From: Thalassolituus alkanivorans
GTDB taxonomy: Bacteria > Pseudomonadota > Gammaproteobacteria > Pseudomonadales > Oceanobacteraceae
Assembly: GCF_020447205.1 (NCBI RefSeq)
Contig: NZ_JAJAEL010000005.1
Span: 1 to 64,000 of the forward strand
Direction of reading: 5' to 3'
DNA length: 64,000 nucleotides
Below, in pieces: positions 10,063-18,392 of the stretch. The notes beneath the pieces were generated by a model. The model made no database searches, had not been told where the DNA came from, and worked only from the letters and a program-made list of their open reading frames with translations. The position numbers and the translations under genes are program-made. How positions within the stretch are numbered: position 1 is the first letter of the stretch; every line of letters begins with the position of its first letter.

Positions 10063-12348
10063 GTGGCTACAGAGACTACGGATAGTGCTGCATCAACGCG
10101 GTCACCCGACAAACATCTGCCGCGGCAGGAACTGTTGGTTGAAGGTGCCAGTTGCGCCAGTTGTGTGAAAAAAATTGAGACTGCACTGCAACATGTACCC
10201 GGTGTAACTAAGGCCGAAATGAACTTAGCGCAACGCACGGTCAGCATTGAGGGCAGCGCCGATGCCGGTGCACTGATTCAGGCGGTCGAGCAGGCCGGTT
10301 ACGGTGCCAAAGTTCAGCAGGCGGAAAGTGAAAGCGACGCCCTGGCGGAAAAAGAGCAAGCCGACTGGGCCTATTACAAACGCCTGATGCGGGAAATGAC
10401 CATCGCACTCGGCCTTGGGATACCGCTGATGATCTATAGCCTGGTCGTTGGCGAAATGACCGTTACCACCACCAGTGAACGCATAGTCTGGTTGATTGTC
10501 GGGCTGCTGACACTGGCCGTGATGGTATTTTCCGGCCGGCATTTTTATGTGGGAGCCTGGCAGTCGTTTAAAAATCATTCGGCAAATATGGATACCCTGA
10601 TTGCTCTGGGGACAGGTACGGCCTGGATCTATTCGATGGTGGTGGTGTTGGCTCCTGATGTGATGCCGGGTATGGCACGCCACGTCTATTTTGAAGCAAC
10701 TGCGATGATCATCGGTTTAATTAATCTGGGCCTCGCGCTGGAACTCAAAGCCCGTGGCAAAACCTCAGAAGCCGTCAAACGTCTGATCGGACTGCAACCT
10801 AAAACGGCGCGGATTATCCGCGATGGTTATGAAACAGATATTCCGATTTCACAGGTTGAACTGCACGATCTGGTGCGCGTGCGTCCTGGTGAGAAAGTCC
10901 CGGTCGATGGTGAAGTGACTGACGGCCATACCAGCATCGACGAATCGATGCTGACTGGTGAACCCATGCCGGTTGAAAAAGGTGAGGGCGATGAAGTGGT
11001 GGCCGGCACCATCAACAAAACCGGCTCCATAGTGTTCAAAGCAACACGGGTGGGGAAAGACACGGCACTGGCGCAGATTATCGATATGGTAAAACGCGCG
11101 CAGAATTCAAAACCGCCCATCGGCCGGCTGGCCGATGTTATTTCAGCCTATTTTGTTCCCATTATTATGATCATTGCGATTGTCAGTGCTCTGGCTTGGC
11201 TGAATTTCGGGCCGGAACCTGTGGTGGCTTTTGCGATGGTGTCGGCAACTACGGTTTTGATTATTGCCTGTCCCTGCGCACTGGGGCTGGCCACGCCGAT
11301 GTCGGTGATGGTCGGCGTTGGTAAGGCCGCAGAAGCGGGAGTTCTGATCCGCAATGGCGAAGCCTTACAAACCTCATCCAGAATTACAGCCATGATTCTG
11401 GATAAAACCGGCACTATTACTCTGGGTTCACCTAAGGTGACCGATATTGTTACGGCCGCAGCGATGGATGAAACACGTACCCTGCAATTAGCGGCCAGCC
11501 TGGAATCTGGCTCTGAACATCCGTTGGCGCAGGCCATTGTCGAATCCGCCAACGAGCGGGGTATCGACCTGTTAGCGATGAGTCAGTTTAACGCCATCGC
11601 CGGCCATGGCGTTGAGGCAATCGTCGATGGGCAGCAGCTGCTGTTTGGTAATGAAAAGCTGATGCAAGAGCGCAGCATTACGCTGGGATCTTTTATTGAT
11701 AAGGCTCAGCATCTGGCCGCCGATGCCAAAACGCCGATGTATCTTGCCGTCAATGGCACCCTGGCGGGCATTATCGCTGTGGCTGACCCGATTAAAGAGG
11801 ACTCCATCGCTGCTATCAAACGCCTGCAACGGAGTGGCATTCGTGTGGTGATGTTGACCGGGGATAACCGTGCTACCGCCAAAGCGGTTGCAGAAAAAGC
11901 GGGTATCACAGAATTCTTCGCTGAGGTCTTGCCGGAAGATAAATCCAAAAAAGTACAGGAGCTTCAGATGCTGGGCGAGGTCGTGGGAATGACCGGTGAT
12001 GGCATTAATGATGCGCCGGCATTGGCCATTGCCGATGTTGGTTTTGCCATTGGCACGGGTACTGATGTCGCTATCGAAAGCGCCGACATTACCCTGATGC
12101 GTGGTTCGCTGCATGGACTGGCCGATGCCATTGCCATCAGTAAGGCGACGCTGCGTAATATTAAACAAAACCTGTTGGGTGCCTTTTTTTATAACGTTGC
12201 CGGTGTGCCTTTTGCGGCCGGGGTGCTGTATCCGTTTTTCGGATTATTATTAAGTCCGGTAATTGCCGGTGCAGCAATGGCATTTTCATCACTGACGGTG
12301 GTTACCAATGCCAACCGTCTGCGCTTATTTAAAGCGCAGGAACATTAA
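10063..12348 (+). CDS. copA: Cu(I)-translocating P1B-type ATPase
   Basis: 761 residues. One N-terminal HMA domain with the Cu-binding GASCASC (C31, C34), eight predicted membrane helices, the intramembrane CPC motif (403-405), the phosphorylation site DKTGT (D447), the SEHPLA His-Pro motif, MLTGDN and [10 protein letters not shown]. Exports cytosolic Cu(I) to the periplasm. The start is the GTG at 10063: AGAGGA lies 7 nt upstream and HMA domains normally sit near the N-terminus; the in-frame ATG at 10033 would add 10 residues and lacks a ribosome-binding site. Also called copF in some species. The downstream cupredoxin-like gene follows after 11 bp. Confidence 0.94.
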   Translation: MATETTDSAASTRSPDKHLPRQELLVEGASCASCVKKIETALQHVPGVTKAEMNLAQRTVSIEGSADAGALIQAVEQAGYGAKVQQAESESDALAEKEQADWAYYKRLMREMTIALGLGIPLMIYSLVVGEMTVTTTSERIVWLIVGLLTLAVMVFSGRHFYVGAWQSFKNHSANMDTLIALGTGTAWIYSMVVVLAPDVMPGMARHVYFEATAMIIGLINLGLALELKARGKTSEAVKRLIGLQPKTARIIRDGYETDIPISQVELHDLVRVRPGEKVPVDGEVTDGHTSIDESMLTGEPMPVEKGEGDEVVAGTINKTGSIVFKATRVGKDTALAQIIDMVKRAQNSKPPIGRLADVISAYFVPIIMIIAIVSALAWLNFGPEPVVAFAMVSATTVLIIACPCALGLATPMSVMVGVGKAAEAGVLIRNGEALQTSSRITAMILDKTGTITLGSPKVTDIVTAAAMDETRTLQLAASLESGSEHPLAQAIVESANERGIDLLAMSQFNAIAGHGVEAIVDGQQLLFGNEKLMQERSITLGSFIDKAQHLAADAKTPMYLAVNGTLAGIIAVADPIKEDSIAAIKRLQRSGIRVVMLTGDNRATAKAVAEKAGITEFFAEVLPEDKSKKVQELQMLGEVVGMTGDGINDAPALAIADVGFAIGTGTDVAIESADITLMRGSLHGLADAIAISKATLRNIKQNLLGAFFYNVAGVPFAAGVLYPFFGLLLSPVIAGAAMAFSSLTVVTNANRLRLFKAQEH

Positions 12349-12359
12349 GGGGAAATGGC

Positions 12360-12716
12360 ATGATGATCTTAATTAATCTGGCCGGCTTAGCGTTAATTGC
12401 ACTGATTGTCTGGTGGTTCTGGCTGTATCAGCCGCCGCAAACCACGTTGGCTAACGATGAACTGCTGATCATTGTTGAAAACGGCACCTATCAGCCGGCG
12501 CGTATCAGGCTTCCTGCCAACCAGCCCGTCAGTCTTAATTTTTTGCGTAAAGACGCATCGCCCTGTTCGGAGGTACTGCTGATACCGGATTTACATATCA
12601 GCGAGACCTTGCCGTTAAATAAACGCAAACGCATTGATTTACCACCGATGTCTAAAGGTGAGTACGCCTTTCACTGCCAGATGCAGATGTATCGCGGCCA
12701 GCTTACGGTGGAATAA
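12360..12716 (+). CDS. Cupredoxin-like membrane-anchored protein
   Basis: 118 residues: one N-terminal membrane anchor (about 4-25) and a small beta-rich domain with a Cys...His-Cys-x-Met arrangement (SPCSEVLL and GEYAFHCQMQMYRG), the copper ligand pattern of the cupredoxin_1/EfeO-like fold. RBS AGGGGA is 6 nt upstream of ATG; the second ATG (12363) is an alternative start. It is 11 bp from the Cu ATPase and shares its transcript, so it may receive exported copper at the outer face of the inner membrane (inference). Confidence 0.78.
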   Translation: MMILINLAGLALIALIVWWFWLYQPPQTTLANDELLIIVENGTYQPARIRLPANQPVSLNFLRKDASPCSEVLLIPDLHISETLPLNKRKRIDLPPMSKGEYAFHCQMQMYRGQLTVE

Positions 12717-12906
12717 AGGATGCTATCTGCTCTTTGGTTTGTCCGGGAGCCGTTGTGGTTGCCGAATACCGTACAGAGAAAGCTGAAATTGACTGACCGC
12801 CGTAAAACTCGGCTGGCAACGGCGGATGGGTGAAAATATTAAAGATCATGAAAAATATCGGGCACTCTTTTTTAACAAAATTCCATCTGATAAGAAGGAA
12901 ATAAAT

Positions 12907-13275
12907 ATGAGCGATAAAAAACACCGATTAGGCGTATCAGAAGTGAACCTGGTGGTGCGTCATCTGCAACTGGAACCTGTTGACGAGAACAAACGGCAAG
13001 CAGCTATTGCTGAAATTGATCAGCTTTATGGTCTCGATTGCATATCCTTTGACGAAAAAAGCCGGGTGCTGAATCTTGCGTATGACGCCTCCAGAGTTAA
13101 TCTGGACAATATAGAAGACATTTTGAGTGCCCATGATGTCGCCGTCAGTCATGACTGGTGGACGCACTTTAAAGAAGGCTATTACAAGTTTGTTGATGAT
13201 AATGTTAAAGAAAACGCGATTCGTGAGCCCTGGAGCTGTCATAAATCCCCACCGGGAAGTGGACGAAAACGCTGA
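12907..13275 (+). CDS. HMA-like ferredoxin-fold protein of the copper cluster
   Basis: 122 residues. The first ~75 have the beta-alpha-beta-beta-alpha-beta rhythm of heavy-metal-associated domains (EVNLVVRHL, then an AIAEIDQLYGLDCISFD helix-strand, RVLNLAYD, NLDNIEDILSAHDV) but the CxxC metal site is missing. A C-terminal extension includes DWWTHFKEGYYKFVDDN and ends EPWSCHKSPPGSGRKR, with a single Cys-His pair. Strong RBS AAGGA before ATG 12907. Sits 190 bp after the cupredoxin-like gene. Probably a cation-locus accessory protein; the function is unknown. Confidence 0.7.
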   Translation: MSDKKHRLGVSEVNLVVRHLQLEPVDENKRQAAIAEIDQLYGLDCISFDEKSRVLNLAYDASRVNLDNIEDILSAHDVAVSHDWWTHFKEGYYKFVDDNVKENAIREPWSCHKSPPGSGRKR

Positions 13276-13374
13276 TAGATAATGCTCAGGGGTGTGCAGA
13301 TATTGTATCGCTGTGCTGAATACGATGGCTGATGTTTGTTTTGCTATTTTGGATTTCCAAAAGGATGGTGAAAT

Positions 13375-13629
13375 ATGAAACTGAATACTCAAAAATTTGC
13401 ATTGGCTTGTGCTCTGACTGCAGCCGTTTTGTGGCTTGCCTGCAGCGCTTTGGTGAGTCTGTTGCCGGGCCTTATGTTATCTATGTCCGGGCATATGGTG
13501 CATATGCAGCTGGAAAATATGGGCTGGCACCTGACGGTAGTTGGCTTTATTGGTGGTTTGGTTGCCTGGTCAGTGATTGCGGGCGCTACCGGGGCACTGC
13601 TGAGCGCAATTTATAATCGATTGCTTTAA
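13375..13629 (+). CDS. DUF5676 family small membrane protein
   Basis: 84 residues with two membrane helices (about 8-33 and 52-80) and the typical N-terminus MKLNTQKFALACALT of the DUF5676 family, which is common beside copper and other heavy-metal genes. A short loop with Met and His (MLSMSGHMVHMQLENMGWH) faces one side of the membrane and might bind copper. RBS AAGGATGG. Last gene of the copper block. Confidence 0.8.
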   Translation: MKLNTQKFALACALTAAVLWLACSALVSLLPGLMLSMSGHMVHMQLENMGWHLTVVGFIGGLVAWSVIAGATGALLSAIYNRLL

Positions 13630-13738
13630 ATTACCGTTCAATATCGGCTTACGCCATAAGCGCAGGTTGTTCTGAACAGCATAATAGCCACCAGTCGCGG
13701 GCTGTACTCTGAGCGCGACGAGTGGGATCGGGTCTGAT

Positions 13739-14407
13739 TTATTCAGTATCTTCCAGCGTCAGGGTAAACCATCCTCCGGCAATATGCTTATGGGTCCAGA
13801 CACCCAAAAGTACAACGCTTCCATTTTCATTACTGATCAGTTTGAAATAATCTTTCCAAGGCTGATGATCATAATTCATTGTTGCCGTGGCTTCTTCACG
13901 CCAGCGGATATCTGTCATGCCAACATTGCCCCAGATCGGGATCGGAAAGTACAGCTTGTCAGCCCAGCGGAATAACAGCGGGTCCCCCTGATGTTGTGTA
14001 CGGTAGCGTTTACCCCACTTAATACCCAGAAGGCTGAGTGGGCGGACGATTACCCATTCGGCAAGATCCAATACAGAACCATTGGTTCTTAAAATTTTTC
14101 CTTTCCAGTAGCGACCCACCAGATCTTCTTTGGCGCTTACATTGGGCAGTGAGTCGTACAGGCGAACCAGATCTTCTTCGTTATAAGCGATGTCTTGCTG
14201 TTCAAGGATCTCGGTTTTGATTTGATCCAGCGGTTTGCCAGAGCCTTCGAGTCTCCGATTCTGCCACTTGCCTTCATTCCAGACCGATGACTTAGGCTGA
14301 AGGTGGCACATGCCGCTGATCAGCATATTCAGCGGAAACATTACCCATTGCGCCACGTCATACAGGATGCCTGGCAGGTTGATGACTAATTTACCTTTGG
14401 TATTCAT
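13739..14407 (-). CDS. GXWXG / DUF4334 domain protein
   Basis: About 222 residues. A GXWXG-like domain is marked by LVGRYWKGK (about residue 97) and a DUF4334-like domain by YDHQPWKDYFKLI and the C-terminal VLLGVWTHKHIAGGWFTLTL. These domains pair in proteins of unknown, probably ligand-binding, function. The ATG at 14407 is chosen because it begins shortly before the conserved part; in-frame ATGs at 14455 and 14482 are possible. No clear operon partner; it lies between the copper block and a region of relics. Confidence 0.7.
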   Translation of the reverse strand: MNTKGKLVINLPGILYDVAQWVMFPLNMLISGMCHLQPKSSVWNEGKWQNRRLEGSGKPLDQIKTEILEQQDIAYNEEDLVRLYDSLPNVSAKEDLVGRYWKGKILRTNGSVLDLAEWVIVRPLSLLGIKWGKRYRTQHQGDPLLFRWADKLYFPIPIWGNVGMTDIRWREEATATMNYDHQPWKDYFKLISNENGSVVLLGVWTHKHIAGGWFTLTLEDTE

Positions 14408-14640
14408 AGGGATTTTTGCCTTTGTTGTTGTTCTGTTGGGCCAGTGGTGTGCCATGCTTTTTAAAACTGAATAGTGTGTCACTCTTGATTTTCAGGGTTT
14501 CATAAACAGGAGGGAGGGTCAAGCCATAAATATTTGCACCACCAGAGCCGTTCAGTCGTTCCTCTTCCCAAGTCGGTCGTATGGAGGTGGGCAGTACGGC
14601 GCTGCAAATAAGCTGAATAACGTCAGGGGAGATACCGCCC

Positions 14641-14770
14641 GAGAGAATAGCGGCGCTGTTTCAGCAGTAAACATTCCGGAAACGTCAGATCTGCTGCTGA
14701 CAACAGGTTGATTGCACAGCGCGGTTGAAGGCCATTCGGGTCCGTGAGTGGGTTACCCGGGTTGTGCAGA
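14641..14770 (-). pseudogene. Second decayed relic of the small membrane protein gene
   Basis: The plus-strand text GAATAGCGGCGCTGTTTCAG (14643-14662) is identical to 223-242 in the intact gene at 104-493. The homology continues through the ACAGGTTGATTGCACAG region, which matches the 3528-3755 relic even better. On the minus strand one frame reads CLLLKQRRYS against FLLLKQRRYS of the intact gene; the rest is frame-shifted and truncated. This makes three members of one family within 15 kb. Confidence 0.7.
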
Positions 14771-14784
14771 ACTTCTGCAGCTGG

Positions 14785-14960
14785 TTATTTATCAACTTTT
14801 ATCGATGCGAAACGTTTCCGATACTCCGCAGGTGTAATCCCCACAAGGCGAACAAAAGTGCGTCTGAGAATATCGGCATCAGGAAAGCCACACGCGTGCT
14901 GCTTGTTCTGGGGCAGGTGGTATCTGTCGTTAAGGCTTTTCCTCGCAGTCCTGATTTTAA
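14785..14960 (-). pseudogene. C-terminal relic of an AraC-family regulator
   Basis: The reading frame ending at 14785 finishes with HACGFPDADILRRTFVRL and GITPAEYRKRF, the second helix-turn-helix of AraC/XylS (GlxA-type) regulators. Upstream, ARKSLNDRYHLP still resembles the preceding helix, but beyond about 14960 the frame no longer looks like AraC, and no N-terminal domain or matching start remains. The interval 14960-15370 has no convincing gene; short ORFs at 15011-15253 are unsupported. Confidence 0.7.
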
Positions 14961-15263
14961 GGAGGATATTATTCAAACATTTTATGAGGGCATAAAGCAT
15001 AAGCCTGATACTACCTTCGGAAATGTGAAGGCGGATGTGATTGCCGATAAGGAGCCTCATTTCCATCGAGGTAATTTCTGTAGCCTGATCCGTTGCTCGG
15101 CCTGGGCTGGCTGATATCGTTTTGTATTTGTTGCTTTCTCTGTTGCTGAATTTTATCTGGGCAGATAGGTTTCGGTGAAATATCAGCATCCGGTTTATCA
15201 GGAACCACAACAAGGTAAAAATCATGCTGTATAGGATCATTTATAGAATCCACTTGTCAGGCT

Positions 15264-15285
15264 AAACCACTCATGTGGTTTTTAT
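15264..15285 (+). terminator. Hairpin with T run, plus-strand direction
   Basis: AAACCAC-TCAT-GTGGTTT followed by TTATT. It resembles a short intrinsic terminator, although no intact plus-strand gene now precedes it. Confidence 0.4.
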
Positions 15286-15288
15286 TAG

Positions 15289-15324
15289 GTGCATATTCAA
15301 ACAGTAAAATATTTGAATATGCAC
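15289..15324. repeat. Perfect 13-bp inverted repeat downstream of the enoyl-CoA hydratase
   Basis: GTGCATATTCAAA (15289-15301) and TTTGAATATGCAC (15312-15324) are exact inverse complements with a 10-bp AT-rich spacer. Lies 50 bp past the hydratase stop codon; could be its terminator stem or a protein-binding site. No U run follows on either strand. Confidence 0.6.
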
Positions 15325-15374
15325 GGGGATAACTGATTTCTGAAGTGAACCTGATAATCGTATTTCCCTTAATT

Positions 15375-16166
15375 TTATCGACCGCTGTAGACAGGCTTTC
15401 GGCGCTCAATCCAGGCATCCAGTCCGGTAATAATGTCGTCCGTATGAAGCATGCGGGCGAACTGTTCTTTTTCTATTTCAAGCCCTTCACCAATGGTTGT
15501 GTTTAAGCCTCGGGTTACTGCTGAAATGATTCGGGCTGTGGCTAAAGGGGAGTGTTGCAATATACGGTTAGCCAGCTGAATGGCTGTCGGTATTAACTCT
15601 TCATGAGGGACAACCTGATTGACCAGGCCCATTTCATATGCCCGTTCTGGTGAGAATCTATCGCCTGTCAGGAGCAATTCCAGAGCGCGCTTTCGCCCGG
15701 CCAACCGGGGCAAACGCTGGGTTCCACCAAAAGTAGGGGGGATTCCGATGTTTATTTCAGGCTTGGCGAAGATAGCTTTTTCGCTGGCGACGGCCAGATG
15801 TGCTGCCTCTGTAATTTCACAACCGCCGCCAAATGCAATGCCATTCACCGCAACGATAATGGGTTTTGGAAAAGACTCAATTCTTGATGTCATTTGCTGT
15901 CCGCGACGAACAAATTCCCTCACAGCGACATCGCCTCCCTGTTTGATACTTTGGGTAAATTCGTGAATGTCGCCACCCGCAGAGAAAGCGCTTTCTCCTG
16001 CGCCTGTCAAAATTATGGCGCGAATCGATGTATCGTTTTCAATTTCATCCAGAAGTTTTAGCAAGAGATCATTTGTTGCATAGTTAAGGGCGTTTAATTT
16101 TTCTGGTCGATTTAATGTCAGGAATGCTATATCACTCTTTTTTTCGATAATAATCAGCGGTTTCAT
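15375..16166 (-). CDS. Enoyl-CoA hydratase/isomerase family protein
   Basis: 263 residues, full crotonase length. LTLNRPEKLNALN opens the fold; the oxyanion-hole segments are AFSAGGDIHEF and AFGGGCEI; GIPPTFGGTQRLPRLAG follows with the usual Pro/Gly run. Likely hydrates or isomerises an acyl-CoA; substrate unknown. The start at 16166 has AAGGATTACATA ahead of ATG and matches the family N-terminus; the 45-codon in-frame extension to 16301 runs into the neighbouring gene. Divergent from a TetR regulator with an 85-bp gap, so control by that regulator is likely. Confidence 0.87.
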   Translation of the reverse strand: MKPLIIIEKKSDIAFLTLNRPEKLNALNYATNDLLLKLLDEIENDTSIRAIILTGAGESAFSAGGDIHEFTQSIKQGGDVAVREFVRRGQQMTSRIESFPKPIIVAVNGIAFGGGCEITEAAHLAVASEKAIFAKPEINIGIPPTFGGTQRLPRLAGRKRALELLLTGDRFSPERAYEMGLVNQVVPHEELIPTAIQLANRILQHSPLATARIISAVTRGLNTTIGEGLEIEKEQFARMLHTDDIITGLDAWIERRKPVYSGR

Positions 16167-16235
16167 TATGTAATCCTTATAAGTAATTAGTGGTTGAAAA
16201 GATAATATTCGTAGATTAGGATTTTTTACACTCAC

Positions 16236-16246
16236 TATACGGTATA
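16236..16246. promoter_or_regulatory. Small palindrome in the TetR/enoyl-CoA hydratase gap
   Basis: TATAC-G-GTATA just 5 bp upstream of the TetR-family start codon. Short and AT-rich; a possible operator half or -10 region. Weak evidence. Confidence 0.3.
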
Positions 16247-16251
16247 CATAA

Positions 16252-16848
16252 ATGGCTGATGCGAAGAAGGATACGAAAACACGCATTCTGAATGCTGCCA
16301 AAACGCTGTTCTATATGACAGGAATCAGAGCAACAAGCGTCGATGCCATTGCAGCAAAAGCCGGTGTTACGAAGCGAACACTGTATTATCACTTTCAGAG
16401 TAAGGATGAACTGATTACTGAGTATCTGAGGTCCAGAGATCAGTTAAACCTGCAGGCGTATAAAAAATGGTTTGATGACGAAGAAGGTGAGATTACTGAT
16501 AAAGTTCGGGCGGTTTTTAACGGAGTTTCAGAAACGACAAGTCATCCGAAGTGGAGAGGGTGCGGGTTTCAGAGAACAGTGGGTGAATTAGCTAATAAGC
16601 CAGGTCACCCGGCGATAAAAACAGCATCTTTACACAAGAAAAATGTCGAAGAATGGTTCGCTGAAGAATTTCGCCGCTATGGCTTGATAAACTCAGAGGC
16701 TACAGCGCGTTACGTCTTTCTTTTACTTGAGGGAGCATTATCATCGATGTTAGTTCACCATGACCCGGCTTATATCCATGAATCCGCTAATGCAGCGATA
16801 TTACTGATTGCTCAGGGGATGCGTGTTAAGGACGCCACGGATAGTTGA
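16252..16848 (+). CDS. TetR/AcrR family transcriptional regulator
   Basis: 198 residues. N-terminal helix-turn-helix about 10-55 (TRILNAAKTLFYMTGIRATSV, then AGVTKRTLYYHFQSKDEL); the C-terminal ligand domain carries WRGCGFQRTVGELA, seen in YxaF/PF16925-like TetR proteins. Divergent from the enoyl-CoA hydratase gene, which it probably represses, with an acyl-CoA or aromatic ligand likely (inference). Confidence 0.87.
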   Translation: MADAKKDTKTRILNAAKTLFYMTGIRATSVDAIAAKAGVTKRTLYYHFQSKDELITEYLRSRDQLNLQAYKKWFDDEEGEITDKVRAVFNGVSETTSHPKWRGCGFQRTVGELANKPGHPAIKTASLHKKNVEEWFAEEFRRYGLINSEATARYVFLLLEGALSSMLVHHDPAYIHESANAAILLIAQGMRVKDATDS

Positions 16849-17173
16849 GTCTTTTCAGACAGATATATGTTTAGTCAGTAGTATTTATTATCAAAACAAG
16901 GTGTTCTTGCCATTCTTCTATATATGCAAAGCTGGCGGAATTTAAATTATTTCCAGGTGCTATCTTGCAAAGCGATACTTTTCTTTACTTGTCTTATACC
17001 GGATATGGGGTTTGTCCCATTTTTACGGAAAGCCTGAGATTGCTGGTTCTGTACTCAAATGAAGCCGACCGTTAAAGCGAACTGTTGATAGCCGACTTTT
17101 GACAGCCGACTAATGTGTCATGGTATACAGCGTCAGGGCTGTTTAGTCTGTCAGTCAAACAGAGGAGAGTATT
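16849..17173. other. 325-bp intergenic region without a gene
   Basis: AT-rich up to about 17040, then three copies of AGCCGAC between 17062 and 17110. A candidate promoter for the MBL gene lies at the end: TTGACA at 17099-17104 and an extended -10, TGGTATACA at 17121-17129, with a 19-bp spacer. No ORF with coding character. Confidence 0.4.
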
Positions 17174-18121
17174 ATGATTCAGCATCCGGCGGGCATTATG
17201 CAGATCGACGCCGATTACGTCGCGCACGGTCTGGCCAGTGTCTATTTAATCCGTCAGGGGGATCGTCTGGCGTTAATTGAAACCGGCACTGCCCATACGG
17301 TGCCGCATGTGCTGGCAGCGATTGCCGAACTGGGGTTAACGCCTGAGCATCTCGACTGGATTATTCTTACCCATATTCATCTCGATCATGCCGCTGGTGC
17401 CGGGGCGTTAATGGCACAATGCCCGAACGCCAAACTGGTGGTTCATCCGCGCGGTGCGGCACATATGATTAACCCGGCAAAACTCGAAGCCGGCACCATG
17501 GCGGTGTACGGCGAAGAAAATTACCGCAAATTATACGGTGCGTTAATTCCGGTGAGCGCAGAGCGGGTGGTTGAGGCGGCCGAAGGTTTTACGCTGAACT
17601 TTAATGGCCGTACCTTTACCTTTTTCGATACGCCGGGACACGCGCTGCACCATGTGTGTATTCATGATTCGCTGAGCAATGCGCTGTTCAGCGGCGACAC
17701 CTTTGGTGTGTCATACCGTATTTTTGATACCGCAGAGGGTGATGTGCTGTTGTTTGTGACCACCACGCCGGTGCATTTTGATCCGCAGGCTATGCGTGCC
17801 AGTATTGAGCGGATTGCTGCGCTGGAACCTGCGGCGGTGTATCTCACCCATTACGGCCCGGTTGCTGCTGATAACACCAATGTGGCGCAACTGCTGGCGT
17901 CGCTGGATGCCTTTGTAGCTATTGCCAGCGCCGAAAAAGAGCACAAAGAAGGGCGGGTTGAACGTATGGCCGCTGCCATTCTTGACTGGCTGATGGCCCG
18001 TGCGCGAGAGCTGAATCCGGCGCTGGATGACGCCCTCCGCTGGCGCTGGCTGGCGACTGATGCCCAGCTTAATGCGCAGGGGCTTGAGGTCTGGCTCAGC
18101 CGTCAGGAAGCCTTATCGTGA
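17174..18121 (+). CDS. MBL-fold metallo-hydrolase
   Basis: 315 residues. Zinc-binding THIHLDHAAGAG (about residue 73), TPGHALHHVC and LFSGDTFG place it in the metallo-beta-lactamase superfamily, glyoxalase-II-like group; about 100 extra C-terminal residues form a helical tail. Substrate unknown. Strong RBS (GAGGAG) 7 nt before ATG. It stands alone, with its own promoter candidate and a hairpin at 18214-18243 downstream. Confidence 0.85.
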   Translation: MIQHPAGIMQIDADYVAHGLASVYLIRQGDRLALIETGTAHTVPHVLAAIAELGLTPEHLDWIILTHIHLDHAAGAGALMAQCPNAKLVVHPRGAAHMINPAKLEAGTMAVYGEENYRKLYGALIPVSAERVVEAAEGFTLNFNGRTFTFFDTPGHALHHVCIHDSLSNALFSGDTFGVSYRIFDTAEGDVLLFVTTTPVHFDPQAMRASIERIAALEPAAVYLTHYGPVAADNTNVAQLLASLDAFVAIASAEKEHKEGRVERMAAAILDWLMARARELNPALDDALRWRWLATDAQLNAQGLEVWLSRQEALS

Positions 18122-18213
18122 TCAGCTTTCTTCCTCAACTTTCCGTCATTAACCCTTAGTCATCAACTCTCAGGCATTAACCTTCTGCTATGAGTCTGAC
18201 GCGGTATAAGCGC

Positions 18214-18243
18214 GACTGCAGGTGACTGGTGTCACTTGCAGTC
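18214..18243. terminator. 13-bp hairpin after the MBL gene
   Basis: GACTGCAGGTGAC (18214-18226) pairs with GTCACTTGCAGTC (18231-18243) with one mismatch and a 4-nt loop, then a T-rich stretch. Likely terminator, 93 bp after the stop. Confidence 0.5.
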
Positions 18244-18291
18244 TGGTTTATCTGTGTTGCTGTTTCTGACAGATAAATTCTATTGGCTGTG

Positions 18292-18361
18292 CTGTCATGG
18301 CGCAGACTTAATTCTGTTATTTTCTATTAACTTTACTGTCATTAAACTCTTTTAGTGTCAT
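18292..18361 (+). promoter_or_regulatory. Pho-box-like array upstream of the nucleotidase
   Basis: CTGTCAT at 18292, CTGTTAT at 18314 and CTGTCAT at 18336 recur at exactly 22-bp intervals, with weaker 7-mers at some intervening 11-bp positions (CTCTTTT at 18347) and TGTCAT at 18356. A Pho box is built from 11-bp direct repeats of CTGTCAT with N4 spacers. The position directly upstream of a phosphate-releasing enzyme fits PhoB activation. Confidence 0.6.
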
Positions 18362-18392
18362 GGGCTTTCTGCTACTAAGGACAGCCCGATCC

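Noticed and set aside
15011..15253. 80-codon minus-strand ORF near the AraC relic
   Set aside because: GTG start with no ribosome-binding site, no homology, and it overlaps another unsupported frame in a decayed region.
16236..16246. Strong TetR operator
   Set aside because: The palindrome is only 11 bp and AT-rich; it is listed as a weak candidate and not claimed as a finding.
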